64,000 bases of DNA from Margaritifera margaritifera. Taxonomy: Eukaryota; Mollusca; Bivalvia; Unionida; Margaritiferidae. The DNA is taken from the NCBI GenBank assembly GCA_029931535.1, contig JAQPZY010001688.1:248001-312000 (forward strand), written 5' to 3'. Of the stretch, positions 33,929 to 46,012 are shown one piece after another. Below the pieces are notes generated by a model that saw nothing but the letters and a program-made list of their open reading frames with translations, searched no databases and was not told the origin of the DNA. Numbering within the stretch: the first letter of the stretch is position 1; every line of letters begins with the position of its first letter. Both the position numbers and the translations under genes were made by a program.

Positions 33929-34793
33929 GGGTGAAAACCCCATGTCGATATGACTTTCTGTTCAGAAGGAGTGGGAAGACGAGATTTTCAAGATGGCTGC
34001 CATGGTGGCTATATTGGACGTCAGAACCGCTTCATTTTCATTTTCATTTAGTACGTACTAGACATCATAAGAAGTCTTTAAGTGAAAACCCCATGTTGAT
34101 ATAACCATCCATTCAGAACGAGTAGCAATAACAAGATTGTATAGATGGCCGCTTTGACGGCCATGTTCGATGTCCGAGCGGCACCATTTTTTTTATATAG
34201 GATGAACTAGACATAGTGGGAAGTTTAATGGTGAAAACCCCAATTCGATTTGATCATCCATTGAGGAGGGATAGCAATCACAAGAATTTAAAAATGGTCG
34301 CTGTAGGGCGATATTTGATGTCTAAGTGGTAACATTTTCACTTAGAACCAACTGGACATCATAGGAAGTCTTCTAGTGTAATTCCATGCTAATATGACTT
34401 TCCATTCATGAGGAGGAGTGACAAGAAGATTTTTAAGATGGCTTCCCTAGCAGTCATATTGGACGTTAGATCGGCACCGGTTTCATTTATGACCAATTAG
34501 ACATCATAAGAAATTTTTAGTGAAAAACCCATATTAATGTGACCAACTGACCATCCATTTAGGAGAAAGAGTTTCAAGATGGCCGCTATGGCAGCCATAT
34601 TGGATGTCCGAGCGGCACCATTTTCATTTAGGACCAATTAGAACATGGGATGAATGTGTGGGTAAAGTTTCATGGCGATCATACAATTAATTTAGAAAGA
34701 GCATCGATAACAAACTTGTGTTAACAGACGGACCAACGACAGACAACAGGCCATCGCTTGATCTCTTCTGATCTAGGACTGGTAGAGCTCAAA
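33929..34793 (-). repeat. Family A tandem-unit element, second part, - orientation
   Basis: Continues the array interrupted at 27384, with five or six more ~145-bp units. It ends in the reverse-complement head: 'gttaacagacggaccaacga', 'cgcttgatctcttctgatc' and 'ctggtagagctcaaaa'. Confidence 0.8.
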
Positions 34794-34848
34794 ACACAAG
34801 AAACCAACCAACCAACCAAACAAACAAAACAACAAGAACACCGACATC

Positions 34849-34902
<54 letters not shown>
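34849..34902. repeat. (AAT)n microsatellite
   Basis: About 17 AAT copies, next to a decayed (AACC)/(AAAC) run (34799-34835). Confidence 0.95.
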
Positions 34903-35400
34903 CAATAAACAAGAATAAACGAAGAAGAAAGAGAAGAAGATGATGATATGGTTAAGGGATAGTAAGATAGAATAGAAGCACCATCTTGGAAATCGACTGG
35001 AGGGGAAGAGTAAAATAAAGAGCACGGGAACAGGAAGAAAGAAGAAAGGAATTAAATATGTGGGACTTGTGGTTTGCCGACATTTGCATTAAAGAAACAT
35101 GCGACAAATTTCCCCCACTGAGCAAAGTTCATTTTTACTGTTAAATGTATTGACGATAAAAGAGAATAAAAATAAACTTATTTGTTTTAGAAAGAAAGAA
35201 ATAAACAAAAAGAATGATTGATATCGTGATGAATCTTTTAACTATAATTTCACCCAGTGTACAAAATTATATTTGTATATTCAGCAAATCTTTCGTATGC
35301 AATTTTCACGCTCTTTCATTGGTTTAATTTCTTGCATTCCAGGATCAATGGACGCAACTACTACTCAATATGGATTATACATGTACGGGTACTAACTTGT
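34903..35400. other. No gene seen
   Basis: Purine-rich then AT-rich sequence; nothing recognised. Confidence 0.35.
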
Positions 35401-35565
35401 CACGTGCACACGTTGGGAAGCTGAGAATGGAATGGATTATTTCCCTTTGAAGATCGATTTTCTTAGTTTCTCTAGTCAAAACCGGCTCAATGTGCTGGGA
35501 TAGATACATCAATAGATTGAAGTGATTTAGTAATCTCTTGGAAGTATACAGATTTAGGAACTCAG
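35401..35565 (+). other. Possible non-coding first exon with promoter-like upstream
   Basis: The segment ends GGAACTCAG followed by GTAAGC (from 35566), a near-ideal splice donor. An E-box CACGTG at about 35402-35407 and an inverted CCAAT (ATTGG, about 35319) lie upstream. There is no long open frame, so this could only be a 5' UTR exon. Support is from signals alone. Confidence 0.25.
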
Positions 35566-35743
35566 GTAAGCTTAACGTGTACTACATTTTATTGATAATT
35601 TACTGATTTTATTTGGGTATTTTATTTGTAAAGTAAGTAATTATTAACACAATGCCAGGGCAATCTTTAACTCTACACCACTAGCCAGCAACCAATGACG
35701 TAAAGGGATATGTTGTCACCAGTGTTTCCTTTGCAGTTGTAAA

Positions 35744-35774
<31 letters not shown>

Positions 35775-36350
35775 TTTTATGTTTATTAGTGTTGGAGCTT
35801 CATTCAGTATAGAAAGAGAGCATCAGCCGTGGCGCTTGAATAACTCTAGATATAAAAAAGGAACTCGGTTGCGGAATCAAGTGTTGTAGCTTTCATCATC
35901 ACTCTGCTGCTGTGTCTGGTTTACAACAGATTGGTACAGGTGGTCAGCACAATTTACAAGGGTAAGATAAGATCAGAACAGAAAGCTTTGCGAAGATAGT
36001 ATCCTATCTGTGTAAAGCTGATAAAAAATATTATACATGAAATAGGGAAAATATAGTTGTGAGAAACAAACTCGTACATGAAATTTAATGGCAGGGAAAA
36101 TATAGTTGCGGGAAATAAAGTCATAAGGCAAGGGCGTACGTTTGATACTTCTGGGAATATAGTCCTGCGGGAGATTTATTCGCTTCATTTGAGGAGATTT
36201 TTCCAAAGTGTATACAATAAGTCCAGACATTTTCAATTCATATCATGGATATGAACCTTTTTCTTACTTTTGGGGACCAATTTTAGAATAAGAATCGGTA
36301 AGTTTACTTGATGATCAAGAATATATGTATATATCACATGCATGAAGGTA
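35566..36350. other. No gene seen; A-tract and (AT)n at 35741-35775
   Basis: A run of about 20 A followed by (TA)n lies near 35741-35775. Other sequence has no recognisable content. Confidence 0.4.
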
Positions 36351-36564
36351 CCAATAGGATTTGCTTATGAGTCGAGTCCAACTGCATAGACCCAGATCTG
36401 CCATTGCATAATGCGCTGGTAGATTTGGATCAATGCGGTTTGTTAGGAGTAAACAGTAGAACAAAAGAATATAGATCCTGATCTGGTGGTACATTATGCA
36501 ACAGCAGATCAGGGTCATTTGGGTTCTTTGCAGTTTGACTTGACTTATAAGCGAGTATATATGG
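36351..36564. mobile_element. Miniature inverted-repeat element with two internal hairpins (copy 1)
   Basis: Flanked by TA (36349-36350 and 36565-36566). The right end reads TATAAGCGAGTATATATGG, and the left end is its degraded inverse (CCAATAGGATTTGCTTATGA). Inside are two successive inverted repeats built from a GCATAGACCCAGATCTGCC-like arm, with loops containing GCATAATGCG or ACATTATGC. Copy 2 at 59377-59593 has the same size and plan and better-kept hairpins. There is no coding capacity. Confidence 0.8.
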
Positions 36565-37911
36565 TAGTCCAAGTTTCCTATGACTGTTGCCACGCAGTGT
36601 TGGATATTTGCACATTAATGTTGGGGTGGAAGTCTCAGATACAGGGATTGGCAGTGATGTATCAAAGCAATTTTTTTATGGGGTAGGGTATCCTAGAAAA
36701 TGAATTTTTCAGTGTTGTGCATCTGCCTCTGTATATATGCTTAGCTATGCCACTGGTGGGAAAACACAGAGGAAACTTGGATTAGTATGAAATGAGTGTG
36801 TACAGTAAGTGTCCATAATTGAGTTCTTATTTCCAAATCTCCTTCAGAGTTCTATGGCAGTTTACAGTTTTCGAAAAGCTGAAGTGAATCAAGTAACAAT
36901 TTATTTTTCAGTAAACTTCGAATATTACAATGTATGGGAATTGCAAAACTTTAACCAGAGCTCTAAATAAACAGTGTATTTGCATTGTTGATGGGGTTTC
37001 ATGGCCTCCTCAAAATGGCCTATTTTTATAGATTCTAAAGATTAATTAATTTTTCAATAATAATTCATATCATTAATTTATTGTATTGTAATTTTACTTA
37101 CATATATATGTCAAATGTTAAACATTTTACAAAATAGGCATATACTATAGAAGTCGTCGTGGTTTTTGAAGTGGAAACTTATAATATTATAATTAGCCAC
37201 TTCGTCTGTATTTCTAAGAGATAGTGATGAAATAAAAAGAATTTATTTCCAGTAAGCATACAATTCAAGGCATTCTTTCAATTTAATTATGTATACAGTA
37301 ATAAAATCTTTTGAGATTATTTGTGGTTTATTTTTACCCTATTTTCATAAAACAGAGCATCCAGAATTATCTAGTGCTCTCTCACTATAACACTCTTCAA
37401 CATACTGCTTGTACATCTTATGTGGTGGATATCATCATGGTTACCATTGTTTTATCATTGTTACTTTTTTTGTCACTTTATATTAGTTATGTGCCCGTGA
37501 AAGCCAGTTATAATGTGTTACACATCATTAAATACAATATTTCTGTGCTTTATTGTGCTATTACGATTTAGCCATATTTTAACATTTCTCAGTTTAAGGC
37601 TAACTTGTAACATTGGTTTTTCCCGGGTCCCATCAACAGTGTTTATAGACGGAGCATTGTACATCATTGAAAAAGAAGAATCATTTGTACAGATAACTAA
37701 ACAAATAGAATGTCTGTATGTAGTAACATTTTACGGCACTTCAGCACAATAGTGGCTATATAGTGCCAACTAAAGATGAGGTTTGAAAAATGTAACACAG
37801 CTAGTATAGTAAACATTATCAAGAAGAATTATTTGTACAGATAACTACACAAATGATATAATAAACATATGGGGTCATGGAACATAGCATCTTTGTCCGT
37901 TCTTACAAACT
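36565..37911. other. No gene seen
   Basis: AT-rich; open frames at 37311-37571 and 37513-37752 (+) are hydrophobic and lack motifs or splice support. Confidence 0.35.
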
Positions 37912-38104
37912 CGGGGAGCCATGGTAGCTTAGTTAGTATAGCATTGGATGCGTAATCAGTTTAAGGGTTGCATGTTTCATCCAGGCTAATCTGGGTCAGC
38001 TGCCTCAGTGTGTCCTTGTGAAAGGCACTTACCTCCCATTTCCACGGCATGCCATAGTCAAATAAAGAGCTGAAAGTGCTGTTAAAAACCAACCACCCAA
38101 CCAC
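37912..38104 (+). mobile_element. tRNA-derived SINE, family 1
   Basis: A-box-like TAGCTTAGTTAG (from about 37925) and B-box-like GGGTTGCATGTTTCATCC (from 37966) form a degenerate tRNA head. A central TGTGTCCTTGTGAAAGGCAC and an A/C-rich tail of (AACC) type follow. The same order occurs at 60580-60765. Confidence 0.75.
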
Positions 38105-39950
38105 ACCACCCTCTTGCACAGATGTCTTTCTAGGTTAAGTCTCCTCTATGTTCTATTATGTAGCATCAGAAATAGTTCACTTTGTCTTGCTTGTGGCACA
38201 AATCACCTGTCTACACAGAGCTTATCAGTTAGTGACCAATAAATGATCTATACTTCCTCAGTAATGGATCATACTTTTGAGAGTTGAAAGTAGTATTTCA
38301 CAGTTGTCTGCTTGCGGTGTATTAGTTTGTTGGTGTATACATGAAAACTTCAGCACTTTTAAGGCACAAGTGCTCTGGGTATGACCACAATCAATTGAAC
38401 CACTTTAATGTTATTGTAGTAAGCACATCCAGGTTGTTTTTATTTGGTCTCAATTCAGCTCAGCAGTTCAGCTGTTTCTTTTGAATGGATAGATCAAGCC
38501 TTGTGTATAAATTATCTTTAACAGGAATTGTTTTAGGTATTTGTGGGGGCAAAAATAGGCCCTAAACCTAATGTATGTGGGCTCCTGAGACCCAGTGTAA
38601 AATATTTCAAAATCATGCACAATTTCCAATAGACCCCTCTCACATAATTACCTCCCTGTAACACTACTCTCCTTTTCTCATGAGATAATGCATTGTTTGA
38701 CAGTAAGGTCGTATTGTCCCATTGAACCCTGTAGAGTGAACAAAGGAAAGAACAAATTAACAAATGATTGAATTATGTGGATAAACCAATAAATGAAAGA
38801 CTTTCATGTATACGATTGTTGAATGAATGAATTAATGATTCATCAAAAAATGTTTATGTTGTTGAGTGGAAAAAACTTAACAAATGAATAGAGAAAGGTA
38901 AAAAAAATATGAGCACTTGAATGTTTAACCTGCAATTTTTCAATAAACAGGATATTTTATCACTTTAAAAAGATTTTTTCTGCTCTTAATTACATAGTTT
39001 CAGCAAGATTGAGGTTGATGACATCTTTTGATCTAAGCGATATAAAGAACGTTTAAAAAAAATCTACAGATTTATGTATGGCTCTCCAATATCAGTCTGT
39101 TAAACTAACTTTTTAATTTAAAATGCCAATAATGATAGAAAAAATGTGATTTAGCTATTCAGTCATTTAGCTTCTATGAATGTTCAAAGTAATGAATACA
39201 ACAAACAGTGAATGAAAGAATGGACAGGAAAGGGATTCGGGGTAAGTGAGAGACTTAATGAATAAATGAATTAATGCATGAACAAATGACTGACTGACTG
39301 CATGAATGAATGAAATTTGCTGAAATAGAAACTATTAGGAGAATTATAAAATATTTGAATTTACAAAGAAGTTTGAAAAACCAGTAGGATTATTAGATTA
39401 ACCAGAGGATATGATTTGAAGATGAATTAGAAATATGTGTTCGCTTATAACATGCAGTTATTTTAACTTTACTGAAATCAGGAAGTGAAATACATGTTTG
39501 AAATCAATAGAAGACTCAAGGATGTTCCTTTTGAAGTAGTGTTTGTAGTGTTTTTTATTTGACCAAGCATTACAACGATCATCTTCTTAGCTGGTCGCCC
39601 TCGGGCAAGCCAGTAATTTGTCTTAATTAGAAGATGCGAGACAATAAAATTGACCTTAATTGGTTGTTTTGTTTTAATCAGTGTATATGCTTTCTCCACC
39701 TTAACCTGAACAGAATAAAATAATTGATTAATTAAATCTTCAACTTTTGGGCAACATGCCTTTGGTAAAATGAAAACTTGCTGTCTGGAATATAAAGTGG
39801 GTATGTCTTTTTTAAACATTTTCATGCATGGTGTATTGATGTACGCCAAAAAAACGCAGAGTTCTGTGTAAGCATTTTCAATGCATTCTTGATTTTTCAA
39901 AGGTAGTCTTGGATCCCAAATATTTCAATGGTGTGCATCATGTAGACCCT
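38105..39950. other. No gene seen
   Basis: Non-coding, with an AATGAATG-rich stretch (38750-39320). A 140-codon open frame on - (39478-39900) is unrecognised: it has scattered Cys and Lys, no signal peptide, and no domain I can name. Confidence 0.4.
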
Positions 39951-39953
39951 CTA

Positions 39954-40460
39954 ACTAACCCTGGACCCTCTGTAACTATCCCTGGACCCTCAGTAACTAG
40001 CTCTGGACCCTCTGTAACTAGCCCTGGACCCTCAGTAACTAGCCCTGAACCCTCAGTAACTAACCCTGGACCCTCTGTAACTATCCCTGAACCCTCAGTA
40101 ACTAGCCCTGGACCCTCAGTAACTAGCCCAGAACCCTCAGTAACTAACCCTGGACCCTCTGTAACTATCCCTGAACCCTCAGTAACTAGCCCTGGACCCT
40201 CTGTAACTAGCCCTGAACCCTCAGTAACTAACCCTGGACCCTCTGTAACTATCCCTGAACCCTCAATAACTAACCCTGGACCCTCTGTAACTAGCCCTGA
40301 ACCCTCAGTAACTAGCCCTGGACCCTCTGTAACTAGCCCTGAACCCTCAGTAACTAACCCTGGACCCTCTGTAACTATCCCTGAACCCTCAGTAACTAGC
40401 CCTGAACCCTCAGTAACTAGCCCTGGACCCTCAGTAACTAGCCCTGGACCCTCAGTTCTC
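39954..40460 (+). repeat. 21-bp tandem array (24 units), open on both strands
   Basis: Unit AACCCTGGACCCTCTGTAACT encodes the heptad N/S/I-P-G/E-P-S-V-T on + and GLVTEGP/S on -. Both strands stay open because 21 is a multiple of three and no stop occurs in either frame. Units follow a four-step cycle S-PG, S-PE, N-PG, I-PE (84 bp) for much of the array, so it is higher-order. The + frame (39909-40481) starts after 'tttttcaaag', which could be an acceptor. A Pro/Ser/Thr-rich exon is therefore possible but unproven. Confidence 0.85.
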
Positions 40461-40748
40461 ACAAACTGTGAATCCTGTTGATGAACATTTTCAGTTAGGG
40501 CATTGGTCAGAAAAGGTGAACTGTAAAAGAGTCCTCATATAGTGTACTTAATTTCAGAAGATACTGTGAAAACTAGAATGACACCAGAAGATAATAATTA
40601 AAGTTAGTAAGTTTATTCTAATGAAGATTTATTGACTTGCTTTGAAAGAAATGATTATTGGCCCACTGATGGAATCCTAATTTATCGCCTGGGCAACAAG
40701 TTTTCACATCTAGAACCCCCGCACTTTCTGAACATTGCTGGTCCAAGA

Positions 40749-41575
40749 CTCAGTATCAAAGGCCTTACAGAGAGCTCTGGCCCATATTCTCAAGACCGTC
40801 AGTATCAAAGGCCTTACAGAGAGCTCTGGTCCATATTCTCAAGACTGTCAGTATCAAAGGCCTTATAGAGAGCTCTGGTCCATATTCTCAAAACTCTCAG
40901 TATCAAAGGCCTTACAGAGAGCTCTGGTCCATATTCTCAAGACTGTCAGTATCAAAGGCCTTATAGAGAGCTGTGGCCCATATTCTCAAGACTGTCAGTA
41001 TCAAAGGCCTAGAGCTCTGGTCCATATTCTCAAGACTGTCAGTATCAAAGGCCTTATAGAGAGCTCTGGTCCATATTCTCAAGACTGTCAGTATCAAAGG
41101 CCTTACAGAGAGCTCTGGTCCATATTCTCAAGACTATCAGTATCAAAGGCCTTATAGAGAGCTCTGGTCCATATTCTCAAAACTCTCAGTATCAAAGGCC
41201 TTACAGAGAGCTCTGGTCCATATTCTCAAGACTGTCAGTATCAAAGGCCTTATAGAGAGCTGTGGTCCATATTCTCAAGACTGTCAGTATCAAAGGCCTT
41301 ACAGAGAGCTCTGGTCCATATTCTCAAGACTGTCAGTATCAAAGTCCTTATAGAGAGCTCTGGTCCATATTCTCAAAACTCTCAGTATAAAAGGCCTTAC
41401 AGAGACCTCTGGTCCATATTCTCAAAATTCTCAGTATCAAAGGCCTTACAGAGTGCTCTGGTCCATATTCTCAAGACTGTCAGTATCAAAGGCCTTATAG
41501 AGAGCTCTGGACCATATTCTCAAATCTCTCAGTATCAAAGGCCTTATAGAGAGCTCTGGCCCATATCCTAAATAG
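40749..41575 (+). repeat. 49-bp tandem array, about 17 copies
   Basis: Unit: AGTATCAAAGGCCTTACAGA, GAGCTCTGGTCCATATTCTC, AAGACTGTC. Variants are TACAGA/TATAGA and AAGACTGTC/AAAACTCTC. One unit near 41005 has lost 10 bp. 49 is not a multiple of three, so open frames across it are short-lived accidents. Confidence 0.95.
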
Positions 41576-41934
41576 GTTTTGAGCAAGAAACTCAACCACA
41601 ACCTCCAAGTCGAAAAACTTTGAAACTCTATAACTTTAATAAGAAATAAGGCAATAATCACAAAACTTGAAGATTTCGTTTAACTTGTTCAAATCTATGT
41701 TTTAACTATCTAAGCATATAATATCTCACCAAATATTCCGGCAGTTTCCTCTTTGTTCTTATGTGTATGAACAAATCATTTACAAACGTGATAGAGTGAT
41801 ATACATATATGTACATTATGCAAGTTTTGATTGAAACCTTTGTTTGACATTAACCCATAACTAATACAGTGTACATTCATTATTTTTACTTTCTTTTCTT
41901 TTTTCTTTAATATTGTGTACATGCATATAATATT
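41576..41934. other. No gene seen
   Basis: Nothing recognised. Confidence 0.4.
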
Positions 41935-42003
41935 ATATGCCCCTGAGGGCCTCACTTGAGATCAGCTAAAATTTAGCTAAATGAGTTGTACCCTCAGAAA
42001 ATA

Positions 42004-42042
<39 letters not shown>
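41935..42042 (+). mobile_element. LINE 3' tail
   Basis: 'ctgagggcctcacttgagatc', the palindromic AGCTAAAATTTAGCT, 'aaatgagttgtaccctcag', AATAAAG and an (ATT)n end. The plan matches the 3' end of the LINE relic at 60195-60275, whose tail also has 'aaatgagtaaccctc', AATAAAG and ATT repeats. It is a heavily 5'-truncated copy. Confidence 0.6.
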
Positions 42043-42045
<3 letters not shown>

Positions 42046-42929
42046 TCTGCCAAATTTTGACGACATAGATGCACCCTAAGTATTATATTTGATTTTGGGG
42101 TTTTGAGCTGGAACTTGAGTTTCCTGCTCAAAAAGTTTAGAGAATACAGGACCTGGTAACGATGTTGCGGAGTGTGATTACTTCCCAATGACCTTAAATA
42201 AGTTTTCTTGGTTTGTCCCCTGAAGTGAAACCTTGCAAGATATTGTTGGATTTATTGTCACTTTAAGCTTTATGGGCATGTAATCAGAGAATGTGAGAAT
42301 GGCATATTTCATCATTTGACTCCAGAAAATTGTATTACCAATTGATCAAAGTGTTTTCCCAATTGATCATCTCAGGCCTTATTGCCAATTACTGTAGAAC
42401 TATTCCTTGCAAAATGTGGGCTCTGGTTTATATTGGGCAATTCAGACACTCGTCAACATGGAAACTTTTATTTGCACAACATGAAAATTATACATAATGA
42501 TAAAGAACTTCTGATAAAAGTTTTAAAAAATCCAGACGACATTATTTGTATCTTTCTCAGAGGAGTAGTGCAGTTGTGATAGTTTTAAGAGAAGGAATTT
42601 TCATATTGATAAATTGATTTATTGCTGTCAATATGTTCTCTTTTATGCTCATGATCTCGATTCACCATCTCAGTAAAGGAAAAAATCAATTTTCCCCACA
42701 GAGATAAATTGATTTTTTTTAGAGGCTTGAACAAACCAATTACAAAAATCTATCAATTTGAATACGTATTTGGCACTTTAGAATTTTGCCTTTGGATCCA
42801 TAAAATATTATTAAAATTAGGCCTAATAGCTTTGTTTCCAGTTTCTTGACTTCCCTATTTTTGCCTGCAGCCCCAGGAAATGTTTTGACCATAAGAAAAG
42901 AATTATACAAAAAGAGTTTTTGTTTTTAC
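42043..42929. other. No gene seen
   Basis: Nothing recognised; a 65-codon frame at 42382-42579 has no motif. Confidence 0.4.
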
Positions 42930-44840
42930 CTCTACTGGTCATCGATCAGAAAAGCTCATGGGATAATCTTTCATCCATTGTCTGTTGTCTGTCCGTCCAT
43001 TAGCACAAGTTTGTTATCACTTCTCATCCTGAACTACTTGGAGTATTGCCATGAAACTTTACACACACATTCTTTCCATGGTCTAGTTGGTCCTAAATGA
43101 AATTGGTGTTGCTAGGCAACCTTGAAAATCATGCTACTCCTGCTCAATGGCTGGTCGTATCAACATGGGGTTTCACTAAAAGACTTTTTTTGATGTTTAG
43201 TTGGTCCTAAATAAAATTGGTGCTGATCTGACATCCAATATGGCCAACATGGCAACCATCTTGAAAATCTTGTTATCACAACTCCACCGGAACAGAAAGT
43301 TATATTGATGTGGGGTTTTCACCATAAGACTTCTTATGATGTCTAGTTGGTCCTAAATGAAAATGGTGCCAATCTGATGTCCAATATGGCCACCACGGTA
43401 ACCATCTTGAAAATCTTGTTATTGCTACTCCTCGTACATGGATGGTCATATCAGCATGGGGTTTCACTAAAAGACTTCTTATGATGTCTAGTTGGTCCTA
43501 AATAAAAATAGTGCCGGTCTGATATCCAATATGGCCGCCATGGCAGCCATCTTGAAAATCTTGTTATTGCTACTCCTCGTACATGGATGGTCATATCAGC
43601 ATGGGGTTTCACTAAAAGACTTCTTATAATGTCTAGTTCATTGTAAATGAAAATCATGCCAATCTGACATTGAATATGGCTACCACAGTGGTCAACTTGA
43701 AACTTTATTGCAACTCCTTTTTCATGGATGGTCATATCAAATGGGGTTTTCACTAAAAGACTTCTATTGATGTGTAGTTGGTCCTAAATGAAAATCGTGC
43801 AGATCTGATGTCCAATATGGCCACCACAGCACCCATCTTGAAAATCTTATTATTGCTACTCTTCCTGAATGGATGGTCATATCTGCATGGGGTTTGCACT
43901 AAAAGACTTTTTATCATATTTTGTTGATCCTAAATTAAAACGGTGCTGATCTGATGTCCAATATGTGGCCACCTTTAAAACCTTATTGTTGCTACTCTTT
44001 TTAAATGGAAAGTAATTTTGACGTGGGGGATTTTATCAGAAGAGTTCTTATGGTGTCGAGTTGGTTCTTAATGAAAAGGACTAACCCTCAATATGGCCAC
44101 CATGGTGGCTATCTGAAAAATATTATTATCTCTACTTCTCCCAAATGGATGGCAATATCAACATGGGTTTTAACCAATATACTGCTTATGAGGATGCTCA
44201 TCCTATATAAATGGTGCCAGTTGTACATCCAATATGGCTGCCATGACGGCCGTCTTGAAAATCCTGTTGTCACTACTCCAACTGAATAGATGATCATTAT
44301 GAAATGGGGTTTTCACCAAAAGACTTCTAATGACGTCTACTTTGTCCTAATGAAAATGGTGCCAATCTGACATCCAATATTTGCACCACAGCAGCTAATT
44401 TGAAAATCTTGTTATCGCTGAAGTTTGTTTTGTGGGTTTAATGTCATTTTTCAGCACATGATAGACTATACATGGCAGCCAGTATATTTAGTGGAGGAAG
44501 AATCAGGGAAATTCCCAGGAAGAACCACTGACCAACAGGAAGCTACTGGCAAGCTTTCTGTGCTGGCAAGCTTTCTCACATACCCATGTTGGCCGAGCTG
44601 AGACTCAAACCCATGTGAATAGAGGTGAGATGTCAGTGATCTGTAAAGGTGAGTGCCTTCGACCACTTGGCCATCCAGGGCCCCTATCACTGAAGAATAT
44701 TAGAGATGGCTTCAAAAAAAGAATAGCAGAGATGGTTTCAACACTCAGCAATTAAAAGGAAGAAATGGTCCTATCTTAAATTCCTGGAATGCCTTGTGCA
44801 TAGTTGAGTTTCATTCCCTTTGAGGGACTCTCGAAATGAG
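42930..44840 (+). repeat. Family A tandem-unit element, + orientation, with SINE insertion
   Basis: Head 'tacctctactggtcatcgatc', 'gctcatgggataa' and 'gtctgtccgtccattagc', then about nine ~145-bp units. Starts of 'atcttgaaaatc' at 43258, 43404 and 43549 give the period. The tail is 'tccctttgagggactctcgaaatgag'. A SINE in reverse orientation splits the last unit at 44424-44684. Confidence 0.8.
44424..44684 (-). mobile_element. SINE family 2, reverse orientation, with target duplication
   Basis: Flanked by TATCGCTGAAG (44413-44423) and TATCACTGAAG (44685-44695), an 11-bp duplication with one mismatch. On - it has a tRNA Ser/Leu-like head (GGCCAAGTGGTCGAAGGCAC, then GGGTTTGAGTCTC), a central 'gagaaagcttgccag' and 'cactaaatatactggctgcca'. 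It is the same family as 45406-45660. Confidence 0.85.
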
Positions 44841-45391
44841 AAATACTCATATTATTTATTAGGCCTTAATTTTATGGGTAATTTTAGAAAATGATCTGTT
44901 TTAAAATACCTATAGGCTAAATTCAAGGTTTTTATCATACTTCCCAAAAAATATTTTTTTTTAAGTCTGGGTTAAATATAAAACTATACTCAAGTGTTGA
45001 AATGTTTTATGAAGGTAGTCTATTGCTGATTTGTTTTGACTGTATTTGTTATATATATAATCAGGATCTATTATAGAACACGCGATTGCTGGATTCTTTC
45101 TAATTTATAAAACAATCACACCGAAAAATCAGCTAAATGCACAAAATATATTTTCAAGCTGAATCTTTATTTCTTCATTAAATCCCTCTGTTAAACTGAA
45201 AGTTACCACTTTAAAAAAAAAATTGATTGAGGAGTTTGAATTTTAAGTTTTTGAATAGACTCTGATAGCATACAATTAATGGCAAACAGTCCAGATCTAG
45301 ATCGGCCATCACATACATGTACTGTAATGTGCCAGTAGACAAAGATTTATGCTCTTTATTCATTGTACAATTTCAAACAATTTAGATCCTG
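44841..45391. other. No gene seen
   Basis: AT-rich spacer between the two facing SINE insertions. Confidence 0.4.
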
Positions 45392-45405
45392 GTCTGTGCA
45401 AGTCA

Positions 45406-45660
45406 GGGCCATGGGTGGCTGAGTGGTATAAGGTGATCGCCTTTACAGATCACTGACATCTCACCTATGTCTGCGTGGGTTTGAGTCTCGGGCTCGGCCA
45501 ACCTGGGTATGTGAGAAAGCTTGCCAGTAGGTTCCCATGGGTCGGTGGTTCTTCCTGGGTTTTTTTTTTGTTCTTCCTCCACCAAATATACTGGCCGCCA
45601 TGCCTATCATGTGCTGAAAAATGGCGTTAAACCCATAACAACCAACCAACCAACCAACCA
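45406..45660 (+). mobile_element. SINE family 2, intact copy with 14-bp target duplication
   Basis: Perfect duplication GTCTGTGCAAGTCA at 45392-45405 and 45661-45674. The head has A-box TGGCTGAGTGG and B-box GGGTTTGAGTCTC with a long variable arm between, as in class II (Leu/Ser) tRNAs. The body has 'gagaaagcttgccag', 'tcttcctgggt' and 'ccaccaaatatactggccgccatg'. The 3' end is an (AACC)n tail. The perfect duplication suggests a young insertion. Confidence 0.9.
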
Positions 45661-45674
45661 GTCTGTGCAAGTCA

Positions 45675-45886
45675 CAATTGGGTATGCATTACTGAGTCCA
45701 TAAAGCTGCATTCTGTTGCAAAATCAATTTTAACATAATATGAAGAGCATGTTTTTTATAGATCAAAAGTATATTTACATTTTTAACTTTTTTTTACATA
45801 GTTTTCCCTTATTTATAAAGCTGTCATTGGGAACCAGATTATACTGCCTTATAGTGAGGCAGACTTATAATGAGGTACATGATAAC
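45675..45886. other. No gene seen
   Basis: Nothing recognised. Confidence 0.4.
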
Positions 45887-46012
45887 ATAATTTTACTAGC
45901 ACTTAATGAAATGGGATCCATGACCATAATTGCCTTTTAACAGGAACATATAATTTTACTAGCACTTAATGAAATGGGATCCTTGACCATAATTGCCTTT
46001 TAACAGGAACAA
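45887..46012. repeat. 63-bp direct duplication
   Basis: Two adjacent copies containing ATAATTTTACTAGCACTTAA, 'tgaaatgggatcc' and 'gaccataattgccttttaacagg'; one difference (ccatg/ccttg) seen. Confidence 0.9.

Noticed and set aside
39478..39900. 140-codon frame on - as a gene
   Set aside because: No recognisable domain or context; kept only as an unexplained open frame.
39938..40462. 174-codon protein on -
   Set aside because: It is the mirror frame of the 21-bp array with no independent support.
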